Origin: Nocardioides sp. | Lineage (GTDB): Bacteria > Actinomycetota > Actinomycetes > Propionibacteriales > Nocardioidaceae | DNA: 64,000 bases | Assembly: GCA_002729525.1 (NCBI GenBank) | Contig: PBYI01000009.1 | Location: 186,001-250,000 of the forward strand | Direction of reading: 5' to 3' | Part shown: positions 23,267-30,882 of the stretch, in pieces | Layout of the letters: every line of letters begins with the position of its first letter | Position numbering within the stretch: the stretch's first letter is position 1 | Program-made: the position numbers and the translations under genes | The notes under the pieces: generated by a model | The model's input: only the letters and a program-made list of their open reading frames with translations | The model's database searches: none | What the model was told of the DNA's origin: nothing

Positions 23267-24091
23267 TCAGCGCTGCTGACCCTGCGGCGACCGTGCCGCC
23301 GGCCGCAGGACCGTGACATCGCCGGAGGGCGTGAAGATCGCCGTGAGCGTGCGTCCGAAGAGGTAGCTGCCGGCACCGACCTCCATCGCCTCCAGGTCGA
23401 AGGTGTGGGCACCGGCGCTCACCGGGAACACGAACGACACCGCGCCGGAGGCCGCCACCGCGCCACCAGAGGGACTCATCTCCTCGTAGGCCAGCTCGTG
23501 GTTGTACTCGAACGACGGCGACGCACCGTCCAGCGACACCCGGTAGTTGAGCCAGCCCGGGCCGACGAGCGAGGTGTCGTCCTCGGCGCTGATCGATCCG
23601 GTGACCAGGACGAATCCGTCGGACGGCGCCGTCATCGACAGCTCCAGGACCGAGGTGAACGAGTTGGCCGTGAAGTCGTTGACCTCACCGAGGTCGGAGG
23701 AGCCGAACACCGCGACGTCACCGTCGCCGAGGAGGCCCTGAAGGCTCGACTCGTCGACCTGGGCACCGCTCACCGAGTCGGCGGCGAGGTCGGCACCGGT
23801 CAGCGACCCGTCCTTGACGTCGGCGCCGCTCACGCTGCCGTTCTTGAGGTCGGCGCCGGAGACGCTGCCGTTCTTGAGGTCGCCGCCGGAGACGCTGTTG
23901 TTCTTCAGGTCGGCACCCGTGAGCGAGCCGTTCTTGATCTTCTTCCCGGTGACGCTGTTGTTCTTCAGGTTCTTGCCGTTGATGAGCTTGGCGGCCTCGC
24001 TGGGCGCGCCGGTGACGACGAGCAGCGCGAGCGTGCTGACGACGAGGGCGAGCCGGCCGCTGCTGATGCGCGGCAGGGTGGGACGACGCAT
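23267..24091 (-). CDS. Secreted protein with decapeptide repeats and a beta-sandwich-like C-terminus
   Basis: A 274-aa exported protein of unknown function. The signal peptide (about 1-33) ends near APSEAA. Residues about 35-110 are six to seven copies of a ten-residue unit with pattern [I/L/V]K[N/D][G/N]S[V/L][S/T]G[A/K]D, for example GADLKNGSVS. This suggests a solenoid or beta-helix resembling but distinct from pentapeptide repeats. The C-terminal 150 residues (LELSMTAPSDGFVLVTGSIS, GPGWLNYRVSLDG, FVFPVSAGAHTFDLEAMEV) look like a C1q- or jelly-roll-type beta domain. A strong GGAGG lies 7 bases before the ATG. No lipobox or sorting motif was seen, so the protein is probably released or wall-associated. 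Confidence 0.75.
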   Translation of the reverse strand: MRRPTLPRISSGRLALVVSTLALLVVTGAPSEAAKLINGKNLKNNSVTGKKIKNGSLTGADLKNNSVSGGDLKNGSVSGADLKNGSVSGADVKDGSLTGADLAADSVSGAQVDESSLQGLLGDGDVAVFGSSDLGEVNDFTANSFTSVLELSMTAPSDGFVLVTGSISAEDDTSLVGPGWLNYRVSLDGASPSFEYNHELAYEEMSPSGGAVAASGAVSFVFPVSAGAHTFDLEAMEVGAGSYLFGRTLTAIFTPSGDVTVLRPAARSPQGQQR

Positions 24092-24217
24092 GGGACTACC
24101 TCCGAGAACGTGGACCGACGTACGTGGGGAGTCACGCTAGGAGGGCGACCACACCCCGGGGGTGGTGGTCTGGACCGCCTCGTCGAGTCTTTACCGTCTG
24201 TGCGACCGACGCACCGA

Positions 24218-24556
24218 TCAGCTCTCGAGACTGCTGCTCACCGCGCCGCGCGGGTCGCCCACGTGCACCGTGACGCCCGTGCCGGCGAAGTCGCGCAGCG
24301 CGGCGAGGTCGGTCTCGGCCACCTCGCCGTCCTCCCCGAGCACGACGGCGGCCTGGAGGCCGGTGGACCCGGAGGAGACGGCCATCGCGATGCACACGCC
24401 GAGCGCGGACACCTGCAGGTGGGGCAGGTCGACCGTGGCGGCGGCGTACGTGCGGGCGTTCTCGTCGCGCACCGCAGCGCCCTGCGCGGCACGGGTGCGG
24501 GCGCGGGTGGCGCGGGCCAGGGTGACGAGCTTGGCGTCCTCGCTGCTCAGGTCCAT
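24218..24556 (-). CDS. Degenerate cytidine deaminase-like protein
   Basis: A 112-aa cytosolic protein aligned in position and pattern with the cytidine deaminase fold (AAVRDENARTYAAATVDLPHLQVSALGVCIAMAVSSG). The catalytic HAE or CAE motif is replaced by SALGV, and the paired zinc cysteines (PCxxC) are absent, so deaminase activity is not expected. The same small gene sits between the CBS-domain protein and era in mycobacteria (Rv2365c-like, from memory), suggesting a conserved non-catalytic role. TAGGCT (24569-24564) is exactly 7 bases before the ATG, so initiation is probably leaderless. SppA lies upstream in the same direction with 45 bases between. Confidence 0.65.
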   Translation of the reverse strand: MDLSSEDAKLVTLARATRARTRAAQGAAVRDENARTYAAATVDLPHLQVSALGVCIAMAVSSGSTGLQAAVVLGEDGEVAETDLAALRDFAGTGVTVHVGDPRGAVSSSLES

Positions 24557-24601
24557 GGGACCGAGCCTAGGGCGTGGTGGTCAGAGCCCCGGGGCCGACC
24601 G

Positions 24602-26362
24602 TCAGCGCACCGTGATCCCCCACGGCAGCGACAGCACGCCGTGCGGCACGGCGACGCCGAGCGCGGCGGCGGCCCGGTGGAGCAGCGCCTCCGGACCCGC
24701 GCCCACGAGCCCGGTGTCCAGCAGCGGTACGGCGGCCGCAGCCGCCGGCGACTCGCTGGACTCGGCCGGCTTGAGCCGGGCGAGCAGGTCGAGCGGCGAG
24801 GTGCCGAGCACGTGCACGTCGTCCGGGTCGAGGTCGGCGAGCTCCGCCGCCCGGCGCAGCGCCAGGCGCGAGCCGCCCAGGTGGTCGACCAGACCACGCT
24901 GGTGCGCGTCGGCGCCGGTCCACACCCGGCCGCGGGCGTGCGGCTCGAGCTCCTCCCAGGGCATCGCGCGGTCGTGGGCGGCCTTGCGGGTGAAGTCGTC
25001 GTAGACCTCGTCGAGCCAGTCGTCGAGGACGCGCCACTCCTCGTCGGTGAACGCGCGGGTGCCCGACAGCATCCCGGCGCGGTCGCCGGCGTCGACCGAC
25101 TCCTGCACCACGCCGACCCGGTCGAGGAGCCCGGCCACGACGACCTTGCCGGCGAGCACGCCGATCGACCCGGTGAGCGTCGTCGGCTGGGCGACGACCT
25201 CGTCGGCCGGCATCGCGACGAAGTAGCCGCCGGAGGCCGCGACCGATCCCATCGAGGCGACCACGGGACGGCCCGACTCACGCAGCCGCAGCACCTCGCG
25301 GCGGATGGCGTCGCTGGCGACGTAGGACCCGCCCGGGCTGTCGACGCGGAGCACCACGGCCTTGACGGCGTCCTGGCGTCCGACCGCCCGCAGCCGGGCG
25401 CAGACCCGGTCGGCGCCGGCCTGGCGGCCCTGGCCGGGGCCGAGCACGATCGGGCCGCCGACGTCGACGACGGCGACCGAGGGCCGGCGTCGGGAGGCGC
25501 CGGACAGCCCGGCGAGGGCGTCGCGGCGGCGGGCGGGGTCGTCGGCGGCGTACCGCTGGACGTAGCGGGGCCGCCAGGCGGGCGCGGCCTCGGGAGTCCA
25601 GGTGGCGTGCGCCCAGGCGTAGACCTCGTCGCGGTAGCCGACGTGGTCGACCAGGCCGAGCTCGTGCGCCCGGCGGGCGGAGACCGGCGACTGCGCGACC
25701 GCGGCCCGTACGTCGTCCTCGGCGAGGCCGCGGGCGGCGGCGACCCGGGCGACGGTGTCGTCGAGCACCGAGTCGGCGATCCGCTGGATCATCGTCCGGT
25801 TGGCGTCGGTGACCTCGCGGGCGGCGAGCTGGTCGGCGGCCGACTTGAACTCGTGCCGCTGGGCGAACTGCGGCTCCAGGCCGACCTTCTCCAGAGCCCC
25901 GCGCACCAGCGTGATGGCGGCGTGCACGCCGACCAGGCCCACGGCACCGGACGGCTGGACCCACACGTCGTGCGCGGCCAGGGCGACGCGGTAGCCGGCC
26001 ATGCCGCTGCCGAGCTCGCCATAGGTCTCCGACCAGGCGGCCACCGGCTTGGAGGTCGCCAGGTCGGCCAGCAGGTCGGCGACCTCGTCGGCCTCCGGGA
26101 GGCTCAGGGGGCACGTGCCGACGTGCACGAGCACACCGAGGACGTCGTCGTCGGACGCCGCCCGGCGCAGGCCGTCGCGCAGCGCGCGGACCGACGGGGC
26201 GTTGCGCTGCCGCAGCGCCTCCATCGGGCTCGACGGCGGCCCGGTGACCAGGCCGTGGGCCAGGTCGAGCTCGAGGACCGTGCCCGGGGTGGCCCGTCCC
26301 GGGAGTCCCGGGAGCCCGGGGACGCGACGCAGGACGGCGGACGGTACGGCGGGCACGCGCAT
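24602..26362 (-). CDS. sppA: Signal peptide peptidase SppA (S49, double-domain type)
   Basis: A serine protease of the S49 family that degrades cleaved signal peptides at the membrane. It is 586 aa, the length of the long (67K) tandem form. The N-terminal repeat holds the general-base Lys in RHEFKSAADQL (about residue 173). The C-terminal repeat holds the nucleophile Ser in MGSVAASGGYFVAMPADE, preceded by VVLRVDSPGGSYVASDAI. The order Lys-first, Ser-second matches E. coli SppA, where the site is built across domains. No convincing N-terminal membrane helix is present, which is unusual. TAGGGT (26374-26369) is 6 bases before the ATG, so a leaderless transcript is likely. Confidence 0.9.
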   Translation of the reverse strand: MRVPAVPSAVLRRVPGLPGLPGRATPGTVLELDLAHGLVTGPPSSPMEALRQRNAPSVRALRDGLRRAASDDDVLGVLVHVGTCPLSLPEADEVADLLADLATSKPVAAWSETYGELGSGMAGYRVALAAHDVWVQPSGAVGLVGVHAAITLVRGALEKVGLEPQFAQRHEFKSAADQLAAREVTDANRTMIQRIADSVLDDTVARVAAARGLAEDDVRAAVAQSPVSARRAHELGLVDHVGYRDEVYAWAHATWTPEAAPAWRPRYVQRYAADDPARRRDALAGLSGASRRRPSVAVVDVGGPIVLGPGQGRQAGADRVCARLRAVGRQDAVKAVVLRVDSPGGSYVASDAIRREVLRLRESGRPVVASMGSVAASGGYFVAMPADEVVAQPTTLTGSIGVLAGKVVVAGLLDRVGVVQESVDAGDRAGMLSGTRAFTDEEWRVLDDWLDEVYDDFTRKAAHDRAMPWEELEPHARGRVWTGADAHQRGLVDHLGGSRLALRRAAELADLDPDDVHVLGTSPLDLLARLKPAESSESPAAAAAVPLLDTGLVGAGPEALLHRAAAALGVAVPHGVLSLPWGITVR

Positions 26363-26409
26363 GCGGCGACCCTAGCCAGCACTCCCAGGCCCGACCCCGG
26401 GCCGGCGCG

Positions 26410-27702
26410 CTACTCGTCCTCGTCGGACCCGTCGTCGTCGGGGACGTGCACGGGGCGCACCTTCACGGTGGCGATCCGGTTGCGTCGGCCGGTGGGGTCC
26501 TCGGCCTCGAAGCGCAGCCCGTGCACCTCGACCGAGGCTCCGGGGATCGGGACCCGGCCGAGGTGCTTGGCCATCAGGCCGCCCACGCTGTCGACCTCCT
26601 CGTCCTCGACCTCGACCCCGAGCAGCTCGTCGAGGTCGTCGATCGGGAAGCGCGAGGACACCCGCCACTCCCCCTCGCCGAGGTGCTGCGGCTCGAGCTC
26701 GTCCTCGTCGTACTCGTCGGTGATCTCGCCGACGATCTCCTCCAGGAGGTCCTCGATGGTCAGCAGACCGGCGGTGCCGCCGTACTCGTCGACGACGGCG
26801 GCGATGTGCTGGCGGTCGGCCTGCATGGCCGACAGCTGGGCGTCGACCGCCTTGGAGTCCGGCACCCAGGCGACCGGGCGCATGACCGCCTCGACCCGCT
26901 GGGTCAGGTCGGCGCCGGGCGACTCGAAGTCACGGCGTACGACGTCCTTGAGGTAGAGGAAGCCGCGAATCTCGTCGAGGTTCTCCCCGATGACCGGCAC
27001 CCGGGAGAAGCCGCTGCGCAGGAAGAGGCTGAGCGCCTGGCGGAGGTTCTTGTAGTGCTCGATGTAGACCACGTCGTTGCGCGGCACCATCACCTCGCGC
27101 ACGGTGGTGTCGCCGAGCTCGAAGACCGACTGGATCATCCTCCGCTCGCCGGACTCGATCGTCGCCGATGCCTCGGCGATGTCGACCAGCTCGCGCAGCT
27201 CGGTCTCGCTCGCGAACGGGCCCTCGCGGAACCCCTTGCCGGGCGTCAGCGCGTTGCCGAGCGCGATGAGCAGGCGCGACACCGGGCCGAGGACGGTGGT
27301 CAGGGCCATCACCGGCCCGGCCGACAGGCAGGCGACCGACTCGGAGTGCTGGCGACCGAGCGTGCGTGGGCCGACGCCGATGGCGACGTACGACACCACC
27401 AGCATGATGCCGATCGCGGTCAGCCGGGCGACCACGCCGTCGAGCACGGAGGCCAGCTCGAAGGCGACCAGCACGATCGCGGCGATCTCGCTGAGCAGCC
27501 GCAGCAGCAGCGCGGTGTTGAGGTGCCGGGCCGGGTCGTCGAGGAGCCGCACCAGGCGGGCGGCGCCGGCGCGGTTCTCCTCGGCCAGCTCGGCCGCGCG
27601 GGCGCGCGAGAACGACCCGAGCGCGGCGTCGACAGCGGTGAACAGCCCCGCGAGCAGCACCAGCGCCGCAGCGCCGAGGAACGTCAGCAGGCCGCCGCTC
27701 AC
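26410..27702 (-). CDS. CNNM/CorC-type membrane protein with CBS pair
   Basis: A 430-aa membrane protein of the hemolysin C/CNNM/CorC family. The N-terminal DUF21 domain (about 1-190) has three to four helices ([24 protein letters not shown] and following). Two CBS domains follow (about 205-330: [64 protein letters not shown]) and then a CorC_HlyC domain ([20 protein letters not shown]). These proteins are linked to magnesium or cobalt export, but the substrate is not certain. Its GTG overlaps the ybeY stop codon (GTGA), giving tight coupling in the phoH-ybeY-CBS operon. Confidence 0.9.
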   Translation of the reverse strand: MSGGLLTFLGAAALVLLAGLFTAVDAALGSFSRARAAELAEENRAGAARLVRLLDDPARHLNTALLLRLLSEIAAIVLVAFELASVLDGVVARLTAIGIMLVVSYVAIGVGPRTLGRQHSESVACLSAGPVMALTTVLGPVSRLLIALGNALTPGKGFREGPFASETELRELVDIAEASATIESGERRMIQSVFELGDTTVREVMVPRNDVVYIEHYKNLRQALSLFLRSGFSRVPVIGENLDEIRGFLYLKDVVRRDFESPGADLTQRVEAVMRPVAWVPDSKAVDAQLSAMQADRQHIAAVVDEYGGTAGLLTIEDLLEEIVGEITDEYDEDELEPQHLGEGEWRVSSRFPIDDLDELLGVEVEDEEVDSVGGLMAKHLGRVPIPGASVEVHGLRFEAEDPTGRRNRIATVKVRPVHVPDDDGSDEDE

Positions 27703-28160
27703 GCGGCCGGACCCCCGGAGCGCCAGGCGGCCAGGAGCTCGTCCTGGAGACCGAACATCTCGCGGTGCTCCTCGGGCTCGGCGTGGTCGTAGCCGAGCAG
27801 GTGGAGCACGCCGTGGGTGGTGAGCAGCTCGATCTCGGCGAGGGTGCCGTGCCCGGCGGTTTCGCCCTGGCGCTCGGCGACGGCCGGGCAGAGCACGAGG
27901 TCGCCCAGCACGCCCTCCTCCGGCTCCTCGCCGGCCAGACCGGGCCGCAGCTCGTCCATCGGGAAGGCGAGCACGTCGGTCGGGCCCTCCTTCTCCATCC
28001 ACTGCTCGTTGAGCTCGGCGATGGTGTCCTCGTCGACGGCCTTGATGCACAGCTCGGCCATCGGGTGCACGCGCATCCGGTCCATCACGAACCGGGCCAG
28101 CCGGGCCAGGTGCCGGACGTCGACGTCGCGTCCGGACTCGTCGAGCACCTCGATGCTCAC
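27699..28160 (-). CDS. ybeY: Endoribonuclease YbeY (rRNA maturation)
   Basis: A zinc-dependent RNase involved in 16S rRNA 3'-end maturation and ribosome quality control. The 153-aa protein has the diagnostic metal motif [11 protein letters not shown] and the upstream [13 protein letters not shown] block. The start at GTG 28160 is decided by AGGAGG 8 bases upstream and by the family start SIEVLDESG. An in-frame GTG at 28226 that overlaps the phoH stop would add 22 unconserved residues. The gene overlaps the CBS-protein start by 4 bases. Confidence 0.95.
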   Translation of the reverse strand: MSIEVLDESGRDVDVRHLARLARFVMDRMRVHPMAELCIKAVDEDTIAELNEQWMEKEGPTDVLAFPMDELRPGLAGEEPEEGVLGDLVLCPAVAERQGETAGHGTLAEIELLTTHGVLHLLGYDHAEPEEHREMFGLQDELLAAWRSGGPAA

Positions 28161-28222
28161 CAGCGGGTCCTCCTGGTCGGTGGCCGTCTCTCGGGCCGTG
28201 TGGTCAGGGCTGCCGGGCTCGC

Positions 28223-30355
28223 TCACGGGCGGTCCCGGCGGTCGGTGCGCGGGCCGCGGCCGCCGCGCGGCTCGGGCGCCGCCTGGAGCGTGCTGCTGCG
28301 CGCGTCGAACTCGTCGTACGCCGCCACGATCCGGCCCACGAGCCGGTGCCGCACGACGTCCTGACCGGTCAGACGCTGGAAGGAGATGTCGTCGACCTCG
28401 TCGAGGATGTCCTGGATGACCCGGAGCCCCGACTTCGTGCCGTTGGGCAGGTCGACCTGGGTGACGTCGCCGGTGACGACGATCTTGGAGCCGAAGCCGA
28501 GGCGGGGGAGGAACATCTTCATCTGCTCCGGCGAGGTGTTCTGCGCCTCGTCGAGGATGATGAACGAGTCGTTGAGCGTGTTGTGCGTGACGATGAAGTC
28601 GTCGGTGACGTAGAGGGAGTCCTCTGCGGCGACCTGGATGCACATCGTCTCGGCGCGCCCGGCAGGCTCGATGGACTCGATGAACCTCATCGGTCGGCCG
28701 CCACCGGTGGCGTCGTACTTCGCCGACTTCCTGGACAGACCAAACGGCGTCCAACCGGCGGGCAGCCGGATGTCCAGCACGTGCGAGTCGTGGCGGTAGT
28801 GGACGTCGCGTCCTCTGGCCCGCCCCGGCCTGCGCCCGGACGTCGGCCGGGTACGGGTGTGGGCAACACCGCCGAGTGAGCGCACCAACCACACGACGTC
28901 GTCGCGGAGGCGAGCCGACGTGGTCGTGTACTGGATCCGGCAGGTGCGACCATCCTGGGTGACCGGCCCACCGTCGGTGTCCAGCAGTCCCCGGAGCAGC
29001 TCGATGCGGGTGCGCGCGTCGTTGAGTTTGTAGACGTCGGGGACGAACTTCGTCGAAGAGGTGCAGCCGGCGAGTCCAAGCTCGCGCAGTGCGGTCGTCA
29101 CCGGGTTGGCGATACGCAGTCCACCTCGACCGCCGTCGTCATGTCGGAGGACGAAGTCATACTCACCCTTCGCAACCAGCGAGATACCTGGCAGTGCCGC
29201 CTCGAGTGCCCTGGCCAGCTCGGGGTCCGCCGTGGTGAAGCTCGGCGTCGTCCGTGTCGTGATGCACCCGTCGCCGAGCAGGAGGCCCAGTGCGTACGGG
29301 TCGACGGGAACCGCCCTCCCGGGCAGATTGGCGAAGTCGAGCAGGGGGAGCTCGTACCGGTGAGCGTGCCCCTGGCGAAGGCCGTCGACCATGTCCTGCG
29401 TCTCGAGGGTGCGGCTCGTGCCCCGGCGACGATCGTCCGGAGTCTGCACGGTCCACAGATGCTCACCGCACGCGACGGTGGAGGCTCCGTCGCTCGTCGC
29501 CACCCGATACACGTCCTTCTCGCCCTGGGGGTAGACGCCGAGCACCGGAGTGGGCATGCCGTTCCGCCCGATCACGAGGTCACCGACCTCCAGCGATCCC
29601 ATGTCGACGAATCCGTCGGGAGTGAGCACCTGGGCGTCGAGCGGCTGCGCACGTCCCCGCATGTATGCCAGCGGGGCGACCTCGATCGTGCCGGCAGCCA
29701 TCAGCTTGGGGATGGTCTCGGGGTCGATCATGTCGTGCAGCGCGTCGTAGAGCGGGCGCAGGTAGGGGTCGATCTTCTCGCTCAGCGTGCCCGGGAGGTA
29801 CCCGAGCCGCTCGCCGGCCTCGACCGCGGGACGGGTGAGGATGATCCGGTTGACGTCCTTCGACTGCAGCGCCTGCACGGCCTTCGCCATCGCCAGGTAG
29901 GTCTTGCCGGTGCCGGCCGGGCCGATGCCGAAGGTGACGGTGTGCCGGTCGATCGCCTCGACGTACCGCTTCTGGTTGAGCGTCTTCGGGCGGATCGAGC
30001 GGCCGCGGTTGCTGAGGATGTCGAGCGACAGCACGTCGGCCGGGCGCTCGGTCGTCTCGGCCCGCAGCATCTGCACCACGCGCTCGACGGTCTCGCCGGT
30101 CACGCCCTGGCCGGTGCGGATGATCGTCACGAGCTCGTCGAGCAGGCGCTCGGCGAGGGCGACCTCGGCGGGCGGGCCGTGCAGGGTGATGCGGTTGCCG
30201 CGGACGTGGACCTCGGCGTCGAAGCTGCGCTCGAGGATCCCGAGGTGCTCGTCACCGGGGCCCAGGAGGCTGACCATGTCGACGCTCGTCGGGACCACGA
30301 CGGTGTGCCGGGTGCGCAGGTCGCCGCCGACGGGAGGATGGCTGGAGTGGGTCAT
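28223..30355 (-). CDS. phoH: PhoH family ATPase interrupted by an intein
   Basis: PhoH1-type P-loop ATPase. The precursor is 710 aa; removing the intein (residues 236-592) leaves 353 aa, very close to mycobacterial PhoH1 (about 352, from memory). The N-extein includes an N-terminal KH-like domain ([20 protein letters not shown]) and Walker [18 protein letters not shown], then [17 protein letters not shown]. The break comes at APLAYMRGR, and the C-extein resumes [14 protein letters not shown] (Walker B), [18 protein letters not shown]. The insertion is thus just before Walker B. An -10 like TAGAAT is at 30411-30406, giving a leader of about 45 bases without a clear ribosome site. It heads the phoH-ybeY-CBS operon. 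The protein is probably an RNA helicase or ATPase linked to RNA metabolism. Confidence 0.93.
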   Translation of the reverse strand: MTHSSHPPVGGDLRTRHTVVVPTSVDMVSLLGPGDEHLGILERSFDAEVHVRGNRITLHGPPAEVALAERLLDELVTIIRTGQGVTGETVERVVQMLRAETTERPADVLSLDILSNRGRSIRPKTLNQKRYVEAIDRHTVTFGIGPAGTGKTYLAMAKAVQALQSKDVNRIILTRPAVEAGERLGYLPGTLSEKIDPYLRPLYDALHDMIDPETIPKLMAAGTIEVAPLAYMRGRAQPLDAQVLTPDGFVDMGSLEVGDLVIGRNGMPTPVLGVYPQGEKDVYRVATSDGASTVACGEHLWTVQTPDDRRRGTSRTLETQDMVDGLRQGHAHRYELPLLDFANLPGRAVPVDPYALGLLLGDGCITTRTTPSFTTADPELARALEAALPGISLVAKGEYDFVLRHDDGGRGGLRIANPVTTALRELGLAGCTSSTKFVPDVYKLNDARTRIELLRGLLDTDGGPVTQDGRTCRIQYTTTSARLRDDVVWLVRSLGGVAHTRTRPTSGRRPGRARGRDVHYRHDSHVLDIRLPAGWTPFGLSRKSAKYDATGGGRPMRFIESIEPAGRAETMCIQVAAEDSLYVTDDFIVTHNTLNDSFIILDEAQNTSPEQMKMFLPRLGFGSKIVVTGDVTQVDLPNGTKSGLRVIQDILDEVDDISFQRLTGQDVVRHRLVGRIVAAYDEFDARSSTLQAAPEPRGGRGPRTDRRDRP
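28580..29650 (-). mobile_element. LAGLIDADG intein in phoH, class 3 type
   Basis: A 357-aa in-frame insertion. It begins [13 protein letters not shown] with Ala instead of the usual Cys or Ser and ends FIVTHN followed by Thr +1. Intein residues Trp66 (GEHLW), Cys337 (ETMCIQV) and Thr355 (VTHN) match the Trp-Cys-Thr triad that defines class 3 inteins, in which the block F Cys is the first nucleophile. His64 and the terminal His-Asn are present. Between the splicing halves lies a homing endonuclease with two LAGLIDADG motifs ([10 protein letters not shown] at 119-128 and [10 protein letters not shown] at 218-227), both keeping the catalytic Asp. The DNA is visibly less GC-rich than the flanking exteins. 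Splicing and endonuclease activity are inferred. Confidence 0.92.
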
Positions 30356-30461
30356 GGACGCCCCGGCGGGGGCTCGCCTTTCGGCTCGGGTGCTGAACCC
30401 CACCGATTCTAGTGGCCCGGCGGACAGCCTCCACACGGGTTTCCCGCGTACGGTGGCCCGC

Positions 30462-30803
30462 ATGCGAACCGGCGGCGACGGGGCGGACCCCGACGACTGG
30501 CCGAGCGAGCTGCGCGACGCGGGCATCGACCCGTGGGACGACTTCGTCCGCGACGAGTTCGACACCGACTTCTCCCCCGACAGCGACGCCCCGCCCGTGT
30601 GGTTCCCCGGTCAGCACCTGCCCGGGGACGCGCGCCGGATGGGACTGACGCACCACGTGCCCGACGGTGCCCTGCTCGACTTCGCCGGCAATCTCTCCTC
30701 CCACAAGCCGCTGCACCGGGTGACGGCGTGGGTGCTGCTGGTGGTCTTCGGGCTGCCGGTGGTGTTCGCCCTGATGCGGATCTGGGTGGGTCTCACCGGC
30801 TGA
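30462..30803 (+). CDS. Small single-pass membrane protein, unknown function
   Basis: I do not recognise a family. The 113-aa protein has an acidic soluble N-terminal part (about 1-80, with PDDWPSELRDAGIDPWDDF and FSPDSDAPPVWFPGQHLP) and one C-terminal membrane helix (VTAWVLLVVFGLPVVFALMRIWVGL), so it is tail-anchored or type I/II. TACGGT (30449-30454) is exactly 7 bases before the ATG, a leaderless start, and codon use is normal for the genome; both support a real gene. It is divergent from phoH across 106 bases that contain both promoters. Confidence 0.65.
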   Translation: MRTGGDGADPDDWPSELRDAGIDPWDDFVRDEFDTDFSPDSDAPPVWFPGQHLPGDARRMGLTHHVPDGALLDFAGNLSSHKPLHRVTAWVLLVVFGLPVVFALMRIWVGLTG

Positions 30804-30852
30804 CCCGGCTCCTGAGGGTGCGGCTGTCCGTCTCCTGTGCGCGAACTGGGCG

Positions 30853-30871
30853 TGAGGTAAGGCTTGCCTTA
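30853..30871 (+). promoter_or_regulatory. IdeR/DtxR iron box
   Basis: TGAGGTAAGGCTTGCCTTA closely follows the 19-bp IdeR/DtxR consensus TWAGGTWAGSCTWACCTWA. It contains the inverted repeat TAAGGC/GCCTTA. It ends just inside a -10-like TAGGGT (30870-30875), which lies 7 bases before the GTG at 30883. Iron-loaded IdeR bound here would block transcription, so the following gene should be induced by iron limitation. Confidence 0.82.
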
Positions 30872-30882
30872 GGGTGTCGCTC

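Noticed and set aside
30356..30461. Small RNA between phoH and the small membrane protein gene
   Set aside because: The 106 bases are accounted for by two divergent promoters; no hairpin-terminator unit was visible.
28223..30565. Frameshifted or split phoH
   Set aside because: The reading frame is continuous; the extra 357 residues begin and end with intein splice motifs, so it is an intein insertion and not a broken gene.
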